In this document: in pieces, positions 16,403-24,056 of the stretch
Numbering within the stretch: position 1 is the first letter of the stretch
Layout of the letters: each line of letters begins with the position of its first letter
From: Candidatus Sumerlaeota bacterium
Lineage (GTDB): Bacteria > Sumerlaeota > Sumerlaeia > JADFCT01
DNA length: 34,338 nucleotides
Reading direction: 5' to 3'
Assembly: GCA_026398575.1 (NCBI GenBank)
Contig: JAPLSP010000760.1
Coordinates: 1 to 34,338, forward strand
The notes under the pieces: generated by a model
Seen by the model: the letters and a program-made list of their open reading frames with translations, nothing else
Told to the model about the DNA's origin: nothing
Database searches by the model: none
Program-made: the position numbers and the translations under genes

Positions 16403-19180
16403 TCAAGGATTCTTCAGAGCGTCGCCCAGCGTGATAAGGGTCAGTTTCAACGGCGCGGGAGACGCTGCGGAGACGGAGATTTGATTCCCGCCCGCGGCCA
16501 GGGTTGGCGCGGCGCTGGTTGGATTGATCGTTTGCAGAAGCGCGCCGTGGCTATCGAAGATTCGGATCATTCCATCCGCCCACGATTCGGCGTAGTCGCC
16601 GGTTTTCAATTCCGCTGGAATCGCCAGCCGCGCGGGGCCAACTGCAATCTCGGGATTCTTGACGGCGCCTTCGGTTTCCTTGAGCGCCTCGACAAGCCCC
16701 ACCGCGCATTGCACAGGCGCTTTGGAGAGGCGCATCCAGCGCAGGTTCAGGGCCACGATCCTCTGATAATTAAATCCATACATGGCCGCCTTGAAGGCGT
16801 AGTTGGCATTCGCAGGGCGGAATTCGGGCAGCATCCGCTCAGTTGTCGGCTCGGAGATGACGATTGTTTTTTCGCCCGTAATATTGAGGTCAATATAATG
16901 ATCGCGGTAGGTCTTGCCATCCGCTTCCAGCTGGACGTTCAGTACCGCGCATGGCTCTCCCGCTGCCGGCGCCGGCGAGTCCACGCGGAGCCTCACCGCG
17001 AGGGCGCGATGCTTAAGCAGATCGAGCGCCTTGCCGTCGCTGCCGCCCAGGCGCGCGCCAGGCCCAACCATGAAAACGCTGACCTGCTCGCCGGCGGGGC
17101 GCGTGTACTCGATCCGTCCGGCCAGCGCGCCGGGCATCGGCGCCTTGGCGTCCGGCAGTTTCAAAGCGACGGGCGCTTCCGGTTGCAGCAATGAAATATT
17201 GCCAGTGGTACCCGCCGCCGCCAGCGATGGAACGGCCTGAAGGCGGAACTTCAGCGGCTGCGCGCCAAACGGATTGACCGCCGCGATTGCGCCCGGCGCA
17301 GCAGCTCGATAATTGTCATAGCGAACCGGACAAAACGACGGTTTGCCATCCGCCATCGTCAGGCGCCATTCGCCCTGCCGCAGCCGTTCGCGCACAGCCG
17401 CCGATATTTTTCCCGACAGCCGCAGGCGCTCATATTGTCCCAGCAAGCGCAGCAGCTCCTCGGTCCGGCCATTTTTCTTCAGGGCGGCCAGATGCGTTTC
17501 CAGCGAGACCGGCGAATCGAGCGCCAGCATGCGCACGGCGTAGTATTCGACTTCGTCCGGACTGGTGGCCGGCTGATGAGGCGCCGCGTCGAGAAAGCCC
17601 CACCAACCAAGGTCGGCGGGCATGAAGCTCTTTGTGTAGTGCTGCCATGAATCGGCGATTTTGTGATAGTCAAGATATTGCTTGGGCGCGACGGCGGCGA
17701 AATCGTCACAGCAGCCGCGCGCGAAGATATGCCACGTCCAAGCCGTTCCGCCCGATCCCTGCACGAGAATATCCCGGCGCACGCGCTGATAGACGGCCAT
17801 CTGTTGCTGGCTGACCCAATACCAATACGGGCCGTTCGCCGAATTGCACTCGCCGCCGTCGAAGTAGATCATGTCGAATCCGCAGCGGTTGAAAACGCCC
17901 GCGACGCGCTCGGCCAGTTCATCCTTGAGCGGGGTTTTCAAGTCCACGAGGTAAGAGCCATAACGCTCGCAGAGGTGCTGGATTTTATCGCCAGCCTTGT
18001 GAGGCGCCGCTTTCGTGCCGGCATAGCCGCGGACGCATTGGAGAAACGTCTTGTCGTCAGCGCCGCCCGTCCTGCGGTACTGGATGATCTCGTCGCCGAT
18101 CACGAAATCCATCCCCTGCTTCCCGCTGCCATAATAGGCATGCTCCTGGGGAAACGCGTCCAGAGGCGCGGCGGATGGAATGTCTTTGGTTTGGGCGTCA
18201 ATGTCGGCGGCCAGAATCGCCTCCGCATCCTTGAGCAACCGCGGATCGGGACGCGGACGCACGAGCGGATCGTTTTTGCTGACGAAGCTGGTCAGCATGT
18301 GCATCCCCACCTTCAAGCCCGCCGCGTGGCATTTATCAATCGTGGCCTGGAGGCTTTCTTCGCCTTTGGGGAAATTCTTCAGATTGATCGGATACAACCC
18401 CAGCGAAGTGGACCACGTGCCGCTGTAGGTCATGATATAAGCGAACTCGCCGAGCTTCGCATAGCGGATTGTCTCATCGGCGTTGGCCTCGGTCAGGTCC
18501 GTGAAAAGATAGCCGCGCCGGACGTCCTGCGAAGTTTTCGCCCATTGCCCGCCAAGGGTGGGCGAAGGAAGCCGGCAATCGCGCTCCACCTCCTGCGCGA
18601 CGCTGAGAAACTGCGCCGTGGGGACGGCGATAATGGCAGCTTTTTCTCCCGCCATTCCAAACTCAGGATAGACGATCGCGGACGAGCCTGCTGTATTCAC
18701 GCGGTCGCTCAACCCCATCAGGCAAACGGCGAAGCGATCATTCCAGCGGATGCCAATCCATCCGCCGATGTTCTCCGATATGTTGGCGTTGAGTTGCGCA
18801 AAGCAAATTTCCTGCGCGCCCTCGCCCCGGACGGCGGCCAGCTCAACCAGAAAATAATGAGGCCGCGTCGTGATGCGGCAATCAGCCGTAACGCCGGAAT
18901 CGCCGAAAGCAATTTCGAGCCCCTCTCCGCGCCGCGCGACAGCCGAAGCCGCAAAAGTCTTGCCGCCTTTTTTCACCCAGGCGATGCGTGAATTCGAAGC
19001 CAGCCATTCGCCGCCGGTCTTCTTCTCCAGCAGGCTCTTGTTCATCCCATCCGAGCCAATGCTCCAGCGGATCAGATCGTTCTCAAAAACAAATTCTTCG
19101 CCGCACGCGGCTTTGGGAGCGCTCAACAGCGATATCGCCGCAACGGCGCCAATGATCAACATGAGACGCTTCATGGGCAT
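16403..19180 (-). CDS. Secreted glycoside-hydrolase-like protein
   Basis: A 925-residue protein with a Sec signal peptide (KRLMLIIGAVAAISLLSAP, cleavage likely near ACGEE). An N-terminal beta-sandwich-like region (to about 220) is followed by a TIM-barrel-like region: AYIMTYSGTWSTSLGLYP, then TIDKCHAAGLKVGMHMLTSF, then CGFDMIYFDGGE at about residues 433-444, a pattern seen in retaining alpha-glycosidase-type barrels, where the Asp would be catalytic. The C-terminal 350 residues look like one or two beta-sandwich modules. I cannot assign a CAZy family. AAGGAG precedes both ATG 19180 and ATG 19174, so either could be the start. With the downstream phosphodiesterase and the convergent oxidoreductase it may form a carbohydrate-use locus. 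Confidence 0.75.
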   Translation of the reverse strand: MPMKRLMLIIGAVAAISLLSAPKAACGEEFVFENDLIRWSIGSDGMNKSLLEKKTGGEWLASNSRIAWVKKGGKTFAASAVARRGEGLEIAFGDSGVTADCRITTRPHYFLVELAAVRGEGAQEICFAQLNANISENIGGWIGIRWNDRFAVCLMGLSDRVNTAGSSAIVYPEFGMAGEKAAIIAVPTAQFLSVAQEVERDCRLPSPTLGGQWAKTSQDVRRGYLFTDLTEANADETIRYAKLGEFAYIMTYSGTWSTSLGLYPINLKNFPKGEESLQATIDKCHAAGLKVGMHMLTSFVSKNDPLVRPRPDPRLLKDAEAILAADIDAQTKDIPSAAPLDAFPQEHAYYGSGKQGMDFVIGDEIIQYRRTGGADDKTFLQCVRGYAGTKAAPHKAGDKIQHLCERYGSYLVDLKTPLKDELAERVAGVFNRCGFDMIYFDGGECNSANGPYWYWVSQQQMAVYQRVRRDILVQGSGGTAWTWHIFARGCCDDFAAVAPKQYLDYHKIADSWQHYTKSFMPADLGWWGFLDAAPHQPATSPDEVEYYAVRMLALDSPVSLETHLAALKKNGRTEELLRLLGQYERLRLSGKISAAVRERLRQGEWRLTMADGKPSFCPVRYDNYRAAAPGAIAAVNPFGAQPLKFRLQAVPSLAAAGTTGNISLLQPEAPVALKLPDAKAPMPGALAGRIEYTRPAGEQVSVFMVGPGARLGGSDGKALDLLKHRALAVRLRVDSPAPAAGEPCAVLNVQLEADGKTYRDHYIDLNITGEKTIVISEPTTERMLPEFRPANANYAFKAAMYGFNYQRIVALNLRWMRLSKAPVQCAVGLVEALKETEGAVKNPEIAVGPARLAIPAELKTGDYAESWADGMIRIFDSHGALLQTINPTSAAPTLAAGGNQISVSAASPAPLKLTLITLGDALKNP

Positions 19181-19553
19181 AACACTCCTTGGCTATCCAG
19201 ACTTGATCCAGATACAGCATTACGCTGGCATCACATTAAGCTGACAAAGCATTCGAGAATAAAACTGATTTATATTTTACAGCCGGAGAGTTTCAGCCAC
19301 AAGCAAAACCGACCGGACCTTGCGATCCGGGCGGTTTGGGAATTTCTGTTTGGGAATTTCAAATTTGACAAAGAAACCTGGGCGCGCAAAAATTGCTGGC
19401 CATTATATGAAATGCCGGTGCTGACGGACGCGATACCAAATGATGTGAAAAATTTGCAGAAGGCTTAATAGCAAGCGAAAACAATGACTGAAAAAGCATA
19501 GCAAAAAAATTTGTAACCTATCAGGTTACATGGATTGACAAACAGGGGTGGGT
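19181..19553. other. Intergenic region with a possible gene remnant
   Basis: From about 19267 to 19468 an open plus-strand frame reads, in part, PDLAIRAVWEFLFGNF and EMPVLTDAIPNDVKNLQKA before a TAA, with protein-like composition but no sensible start. It could be the 3' end of a decayed gene; I do not recognise it. The 3' part of the region is A-rich and holds the HigBA operator (19512-19530). The 5' part is the leader of the minus-strand hydrolase gene. Confidence 0.4.
19512..19530. promoter_or_regulatory. Perfect palindromic operator of the HigBA-like pair
   Basis: TGTAACCT-ATC-AGGTTACA is a perfect inverted repeat with 8-base arms and a 3-base centre, 23 bases before the toxin ATG. HigA-type antitoxins bind such sites through their helix-turn-helix and repress their own operon. 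I could not place a convincing -35/-10 pair around it. Confidence 0.65.
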
Positions 19554-19898
19554 ATGGATATACTCTTTGCCAATAACCGTTTGAAAAAAGCATGCAACAT
19601 TTTTCAAAAGGCCGTCAAGGAATGGGGAAATACACGCGCTGGAAAAATTTATGAACGCCTGAAGACGTTGCGCGCCGCCGACTGCCTTGAAGACGTGCGC
19701 AATACTCCCGGCGACTGCCATGAGTACAAACATCGCAAAGACTACTGCATGTCCATGGACCTGGATGGTGGATGGCGCTTGCTGTTCATTCCAGCTACCG
19801 AACCCATTCCAACGCTGCCGGACGGATCAAGTCTGAACTGGTCCAACGTGACAACCGTGATGATAGTTTCCGTGGAGGATCCACATGACCGCAAATGA
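19554..19898 (+). CDS. HigB-like RelE/ParE-family toxin
   Basis: A 114-residue protein, by family a small RelE-fold toxin that cleaves ribosome-bound mRNA. The helical N-terminus (FANNRLKKACNIFQKAVKEW) and the beta-rich C-terminal part (YCMSMDLDGGWRLLFIPATE, then VTTVMIVSVEDPHDRK) match the HigB layout, toxin first and antitoxin second. I chose ATG 19554 after a GGGGTGGG tract; GTG 19548 is the other option. It overlaps the antitoxin gene by 14 bases. The pair is A+T-richer than the neighbouring genes. Confidence 0.85.
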   Translation: MDILFANNRLKKACNIFQKAVKEWGNTRAGKIYERLKTLRAADCLEDVRNTPGDCHEYKHRKDYCMSMDLDGGWRLLFIPATEPIPTLPDGSSLNWSNVTTVMIVSVEDPHDRK

Positions 19899-20949
19899 GT
19901 TCAATCCAGATTACATGACGCCCCCGGGCGCCACGATTGCTGAAAGCATGGAACGCAATAGCATTGACCAAACAGAAATGGCTGAGCGCCTCGGCATCTC
20001 GCGAAAGCATTTGGTTGATATCCTGAATGGAAGCGCTCCCATTACAACCGATACCGCGCTCAGACTTCAGCGCGTCTTGAACGTTCCAGCGCGTTTTTGG
20101 AACAGTCTCGAACGGCTCTATCGCGAATTTTTAGCCAGCCGGGCTGATGAACGGGCGATGATGGAACAGGCTCAATGGGCGGACAACTTCAAAGCCTTTT
20201 ACTCACGGATGGCCGATTGGGGCTGGGTTTCTCCAGCGCGTAAATCCTCGGAAAAACTGAAGGCGCTGCTGTCGTTCTTTGCTGTCGCCTCCCCAGACGC
20301 TTGGAAAGTCCGTTGGGAACGTCTGCAAGCCCAATTCAGAAAATCCCCCAAACTCAAATCCGATAAATATGCCCTCTCTGCCTGGCTGCGACGCGGAGAA
20401 ATCATGGCGTCCTTGATCCGAACCGGCCCGTTCAACAACGAGCGCTTCAGAGCGGCTCTTCACGAAATCCGGGCGATGACCAGCTGTCCTCCTGACAGCT
20501 TACAGGAAGGATTGAATCACTTGTGCGCTCCCTGCGGCGTGGCTGTGGTGTTTGTTCCGGAACTACCCAATACTGCCAGCGGCGCGACGCGATGGATAAA
20601 CCCTGATAAGGCCATCCTCCAGTTAAGTCTGCGATACAAAACCAATGATCACCTCTGGTTCACCTTCTTTCACGAAGCAGGCCATATTCTTCTGCATCAG
20701 AAAAAAGCCATCTTTGTCGAAAGTGATCATTATCAAAACGCCTGTGAGGCCGAAGCAGACACCTTCGCATGCGACATGCTGATTCCGCACTCGCAGTGGG
20801 CCGCTTTCATAGCGAGAAATGTTTTCATAAAATCCACTATAATTCCCTTTGCAGACTCCCACCGAATCGCTCCGGCAATTGTGGTGGCACGCCTGCAGCA
20901 CGAAAAGCGAATTCCATTTCAGACCGCGCTCAATTCCTTGACAAAATAA
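19885..20949 (+). CDS. HigA-like antitoxin fused to an ImmA/IrrE metallopeptidase
   Basis: A 354-residue two-domain protein. Residues about 10-85 form an Xre/HigA helix-turn-helix (QTEMAERLGISRKHLVDILN), expected to bind the palindrome at 19512-19530. Residues about 200-345 form an ImmA/IrrE-type zinc peptidase with FTFFHEAGHILLH (H263, E264, H267) and a downstream acidic motif CEAEADTFACDMLIP (E288/E290) that would supply the third ligand. In other systems such peptidases cleave repressors to induce genes. Here the domain could process the fused DNA-binding part or serve only as a scaffold. The fused architecture is known for some HigA-type antitoxins, though it is far longer than the minimal antitoxin of about 100 residues. 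Confidence 0.88.
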   Translation: MTANEFNPDYMTPPGATIAESMERNSIDQTEMAERLGISRKHLVDILNGSAPITTDTALRLQRVLNVPARFWNSLERLYREFLASRADERAMMEQAQWADNFKAFYSRMADWGWVSPARKSSEKLKALLSFFAVASPDAWKVRWERLQAQFRKSPKLKSDKYALSAWLRRGEIMASLIRTGPFNNERFRAALHEIRAMTSCPPDSLQEGLNHLCAPCGVAVVFVPELPNTASGATRWINPDKAILQLSLRYKTNDHLWFTFFHEAGHILLHQKKAIFVESDHYQNACEAEADTFACDMLIPHSQWAAFIARNVFIKSTIIPFADSHRIAPAIVVARLQHEKRIPFQTALNSLTK

Positions 20950-21034
20950 TGTGCGACAAAATAATAGCACAAAGCCATTCCTCACTGATTCAATGGCGAT
21001 GTGTTTTCATTGCTTTGTCAGACATTATTTTGTC
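20940..21034. repeat. Nested inverted repeat after the HigA-like gene
   Basis: GACAAAATAAT occurs twice in direct orientation (20940-20950 and 20955-20965) and once inverted as ATTATTTTGTC (21024-21034). Inside, CACAAAGCCATT pairs imperfectly (10 of 12) with AATGGCGATGTG. The whole can fold as a long interrupted hairpin. It begins in the last codons of the antitoxin gene and could be a terminator or an inserted element. Confidence 0.55.
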
Positions 21035-21272
21035 AGAGCAGGCGCCGCGTCCTTCCAGTAACTGCCTTGGGATGCGCCCCCGAATCTTGCGATCCAGAGG
21101 CGCCGAGGCGCAGAGAAATTCGCAATGGGCATTTTTTAAAGATTTCCGGATAGGCGACTCAAAGACCTGCGGGGCGGAAGCATTTCCCGGAAGCATTTCC
21201 AAGCTTGACAAATCTGCAAAAACGAAAAAAATATAACTTGCGTTGCGCTCGCCCCCAAGACACTTTTTTGAA
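20950..21272. other. Upstream region of the polysaccharide operon
   Basis: No gene is supported in these 323 bases. The left part is the nested inverted repeat. A GC-rich middle part (about 21070-21115) contains AGGCGCCGAGGCGCAGAG-type repeats. The right part, from about 21140, is A/T-richer and carries the tandem 13-mers and a -35-like TTGACA described separately. Confidence 0.6.
21175..21237 (+). promoter_or_regulatory. Tandem 13-mer sites and candidate promoter of the polysaccharide operon
   Basis: CGGAAGCATTTCC occurs twice back to back with no mismatch (21175-21187 and 21188-21200). Each copy is itself a small GGAA-GCAT-TTCC dyad. Four bases later is a perfect -35 box TTGACA (21205-21210). 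The best -10-like sequences lie in the A-rich tract AAAAAAATATAAC: TATAAC at 21232 gives a 21-base spacer, which is too long for an ordinary promoter, and AAATAT at 21229 gives 18. Adjacent paired sites directly upstream of a -35 box are where an activator would bind. The start ATG of the operon is at 21273. Confidence 0.45.
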
Positions 21273-22598
21273 ATGATGCTCATCCTCTTGGATTCAGTGA
21301 TTTTTTATATTAATGAGCTCTACGCGTACTTTCTCATCCACTTTGCTGGACGAAGCGCGTTGGAATGGATTTTCTTCTTTTTTCCATTTTTTATTTTTGG
21401 CGAACTGCCGCGTTATGTGTTTCCAGCCATTGCGCTTCTGATCTGCAGGGCATTCGGCATTCCCCGCGATGATGAAAACTCCAAGCGGAAGTTCATTTCC
21501 ACCCACCCTTCCATCAGTGTCCTCCTGGTCGGCTATAACGAAGAGGAGAGCATTGAAAACGCCATCCGCTCCCTTCTGGAATTCGAATATCCCAACCTCG
21601 AGATCATCGTGGTGGATGACGGCTCGACCGACCGGATGTATGAAAAAGCCAGGCCTTACGCCGAGAAGGGATTGATCAAGCTGTTCCGCAATTCCGCCGC
21701 CACGGGCAGAGCGGGACGGCCCGTGGCGTCGAACCTTGCGCTTCAGGCCGCCTCCCATGAATACATCCTGTCCGTGGACGCCGACACCTCCTTCGACCGC
21801 AACACGCTGCTTCACATGATAGGGCCTTTCTACGATCCGCAGGTGGGCGTAGTGGCGGGCAATCTGAAAGTCCGCAACGTGGCGGGCAGTTTCTGGACGC
21901 GCATGCAGGCGCTGGAATATTTCCAGTCCATCTCGCTCTGGAAGCGCTGGCTGAATCTGCTCGGCTGCAACATGCAGGCCAGCGGCGCGTTCGGCGGTTT
22001 CCGGCGCAGCGTGCTCCTGCAGGGCGGCGCGTGGGACCCCGAGCTGGCCGAAGACGCCGATCTGAGCCTCAAGGTCAAGAAGGGGGGATGGAAAGTCGTC
22101 TTTGCGCCCGACGCCATCGCCATGACCCACGCGCCTGATAAACTGGGCCAGTTGATGAAGCAGCGCTACCGGTGGGATCGCGGCATGCTGCGCACGTATT
22201 TCCACAAGCACGGCGATTTGATGCGCTTCTGGCGGTTTGACTGGCGCAACGCTTTCGAGATGGCGCAGGATTATTTCTTTTCCATATTCCTGAGCTACCT
22301 TTATGTGGTCTGGCTTGCGTTCATGCTCTGGCAATATCCCATCCACCTGCTGTTCATTTTTCCGATCTGCTACGCCGCCTATACCATGACGTCGTTCATC
22401 ACGCTGGGCGTGCCGCTGCTGTTCAGCGAACGGCGGGCGACGGAATGGCCCATGTTTCTCTGGACTCCGCTCTTTCCTTATTATAAAGCAATGCTTCGAT
22501 GGGTGCGGATGTATGCCCTGATTCTCGAAACCTTGCGCGTCAATTATGATGAATCCTATCTCCCCCAGTCCGCTTGCCGCAATGCGCCCAGGTGGTGA
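21273..22598 (+). CDS. Processive family 2 glycosyltransferase (polysaccharide synthase)
   Basis: A 441-residue inner-membrane GT2 enzyme of the BcsA/PgaC/NodC type, which polymerises a beta-linked polysaccharide from nucleotide sugars and moves it across the membrane. The catalytic set is complete: D115-D116 in VVDDGS, D169 and D171 in SVDADTSF (DxD), ED at 260-261 in AEDADLSL as the general base, and QRYRW at 297-301. Two N-terminal and about three C-terminal hydrophobic segments flank it. It has no PilZ domain, so c-di-GMP sensing would have to come from another protein. I chose ATG 21273; the TTG at 21243 only adds repeat-like leader. It is the first gene of a four-gene operon, 15 bases before the next start. 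The sugar cannot be told from sequence. Confidence 0.9.
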   Translation: MMLILLDSVIFYINELYAYFLIHFAGRSALEWIFFFFPFFIFGELPRYVFPAIALLICRAFGIPRDDENSKRKFISTHPSISVLLVGYNEEESIENAIRSLLEFEYPNLEIIVVDDGSTDRMYEKARPYAEKGLIKLFRNSAATGRAGRPVASNLALQAASHEYILSVDADTSFDRNTLLHMIGPFYDPQVGVVAGNLKVRNVAGSFWTRMQALEYFQSISLWKRWLNLLGCNMQASGAFGGFRRSVLLQGGAWDPELAEDADLSLKVKKGGWKVVFAPDAIAMTHAPDKLGQLMKQRYRWDRGMLRTYFHKHGDLMRFWRFDWRNAFEMAQDYFFSIFLSYLYVVWLAFMLWQYPIHLLFIFPICYAAYTMTSFITLGVPLLFSERRATEWPMFLWTPLFPYYKAMLRWVRMYALILETLRVNYDESYLPQSACRNAPRW

Positions 22599-22613
22599 CA
22601 AAAGAGCGTGAGC

Positions 22614-24056
22614 ATGACGGAAAAAATCAAAGTTGAAGTCGTGGGATATCATCAAGCGGATATTGACGAGGTCCAGGCGATGCTCGATTCCGGCGAATAC
22701 GAGCTGGAGTCGCGCATTGGCGCGGTAGGAAGCCAGTTCCTCAAGACAGACATGGCGGAGGCGGATATTGTGATCGTGTGCCTGTCGTCGGATTTTTACG
22801 CTTTTCTGGATCGTGACGACTTTGTGCCCCCGAAAAGACATCGGCCGGCCATCTATGTCACCTCGGATCCATCCAGCAAACTCCGGCTTTGGGCGTTCCG
22901 TCATGGCGCCACCGATTTCCTGGTCCGTCCTTTCGGCAGCACGGACCTGCACTATCGGATCGGCCGCAACCTGGGCTTGGATGCCCTGCGCTTCTCCAAG
23001 CGCGTCAATGAAACGCGAATGCTCGAGTTCCTGGAGAACCTGCTGGCGCGGTCGGTACAGAGTGTCCAGCCGGTGCTCGATCCGACCATGCCCAGCGGGC
23101 ACTTTTATCCGGACGTTGCGCGCTTCTTTGGCCGCACGCCTTGCGACGCGGACCTGCTCGAACAGCTGGCCAACGAATCCATTCTGGCCCGCAAGGTCGC
23201 CGACCGGGTGCGTCTGTGCCCGGTTTGCCGCGAAATGGGGATCAACTATCGTGAGATTTGCCCGAAATGCGGCTCACTGGATTTCTCCGAAGCGGAAATC
23301 ATCCATCATTTCGCCTGCGGCCACGTGGGGCCGATGGAAAGATTTCGCAGAGGATCGGTCCTGGAATGCCCCAAATGTTCCGCCACGCTCCGGCACATCG
23401 GTCTGGACTACGAGAAGCCCCTGATGCATTTTTTTTGCAATCGTTGCGAAATGGTCTTTTCCGACGCCAAGATCGAAGCGCAATGCCTGTGGTGCGGTCT
23501 GAATTTTGCGCCCGAAAAAACATACGCCAAAACCATCTATGAATATCTTGTGACGCCGCTGGCGCAGCAGGCGGTGGATGAGCGGCAAATCGGCGGGTTC
23601 AATCTTGCCTCGATTCTGCGCAAATCGCAGACAGGCCTTTACACCCGCAGATATCTGGAAAACCAGGCGGAGCGGGAATTCATCCGCTCGCTGCGCACGA
23701 AGCGGCCATTTTGTTTGATTGCGCTTCGCGTGGAGGATTTTGAGCATATTCGCACCGAACACGCCCGACGCGCCAATGAGTACATCAATTCGGTTTTCAG
23801 CGCGCTCAGCCAAAATTTGCGCCAGTCGGATTTGACGTGCGTCTGGGGGACGGACCTGTTGGTTGTGTTGCTGCCGGACACGCCCGGCGAAGGCGGAAGC
23901 GTTGCGGCGCGGCGCATGAATGACACCGTGCGAGGATTGGAATTTCTGTATTCGATCCATGAGCCTCGGATCACGGTCAGCCTGGTGGCATGGGCTGAGG
24001 GCTTTTCGTCCCATACGGAGATGTTGGAAACGGCGATGAAAGAACTGAACTCATGA
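22614..24056 (+). CDS. Pseudo-receiver / TackOD1 zinc-ribbon / degenerate GGDEF regulator
   Basis: A 480-residue cytoplasmic protein in three parts. Residues 1-125 have a receiver fold pattern (ADIVIVCLSSDFY, GATDFLVRPF), but the phospho-acceptor Asp is absent and the conserved Lys is Arg. Residues about 195-310 match the TackOD1 output domain: CPVC (202-205), CPKC (216-219), IHHFACGHVG, CPKCSATLRHIGLDYEKP, then two more CxxC pairs, so several zinc sites. Residues about 345-480 form a GGDEF fold whose signature is WGTDLL (411-416), which cannot make c-di-GMP. The I-site motif RxxD is kept as R403-D406, in the normal spacing. It is probably the c-di-GMP-responsive or protein-binding switch for the adjacent synthase. 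ATG 22614 is preferred over GTG 22608. It overlaps the next gene by ATGA. Confidence 0.85.
   Translation: MTEKIKVEVVGYHQADIDEVQAMLDSGEYELESRIGAVGSQFLKTDMAEADIVIVCLSSDFYAFLDRDDFVPPKRHRPAIYVTSDPSSKLRLWAFRHGATDFLVRPFGSTDLHYRIGRNLGLDALRFSKRVNETRMLEFLENLLARSVQSVQPVLDPTMPSGHFYPDVARFFGRTPCDADLLEQLANESILARKVADRVRLCPVCREMGINYREICPKCGSLDFSEAEIIHHFACGHVGPMERFRRGSVLECPKCSATLRHIGLDYEKPLMHFFCNRCEMVFSDAKIEAQCLWCGLNFAPEKTYAKTIYEYLVTPLAQQAVDERQIGGFNLASILRKSQTGLYTRRYLENQAEREFIRSLRTKRPFCLIALRVEDFEHIRTEHARRANEYINSVFSALSQNLRQSDLTCVWGTDLLVVLLPDTPGEGGSVAARRMNDTVRGLEFLYSIHEPRITVSLVAWAEGFSSHTEMLETAMKELNS

Noticed and set aside
21294..23102. 602-codon minus-strand open frame
   Set aside because: It is the antisense of the glycosyltransferase and regulator genes, whose catalytic motifs are unmistakable on the plus strand.
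23844..23861. Active diguanylate cyclase
   Set aside because: The signature reads WGTDLL instead of GGDEF/GGEEF, so the metal- and substrate-binding residues are missing.
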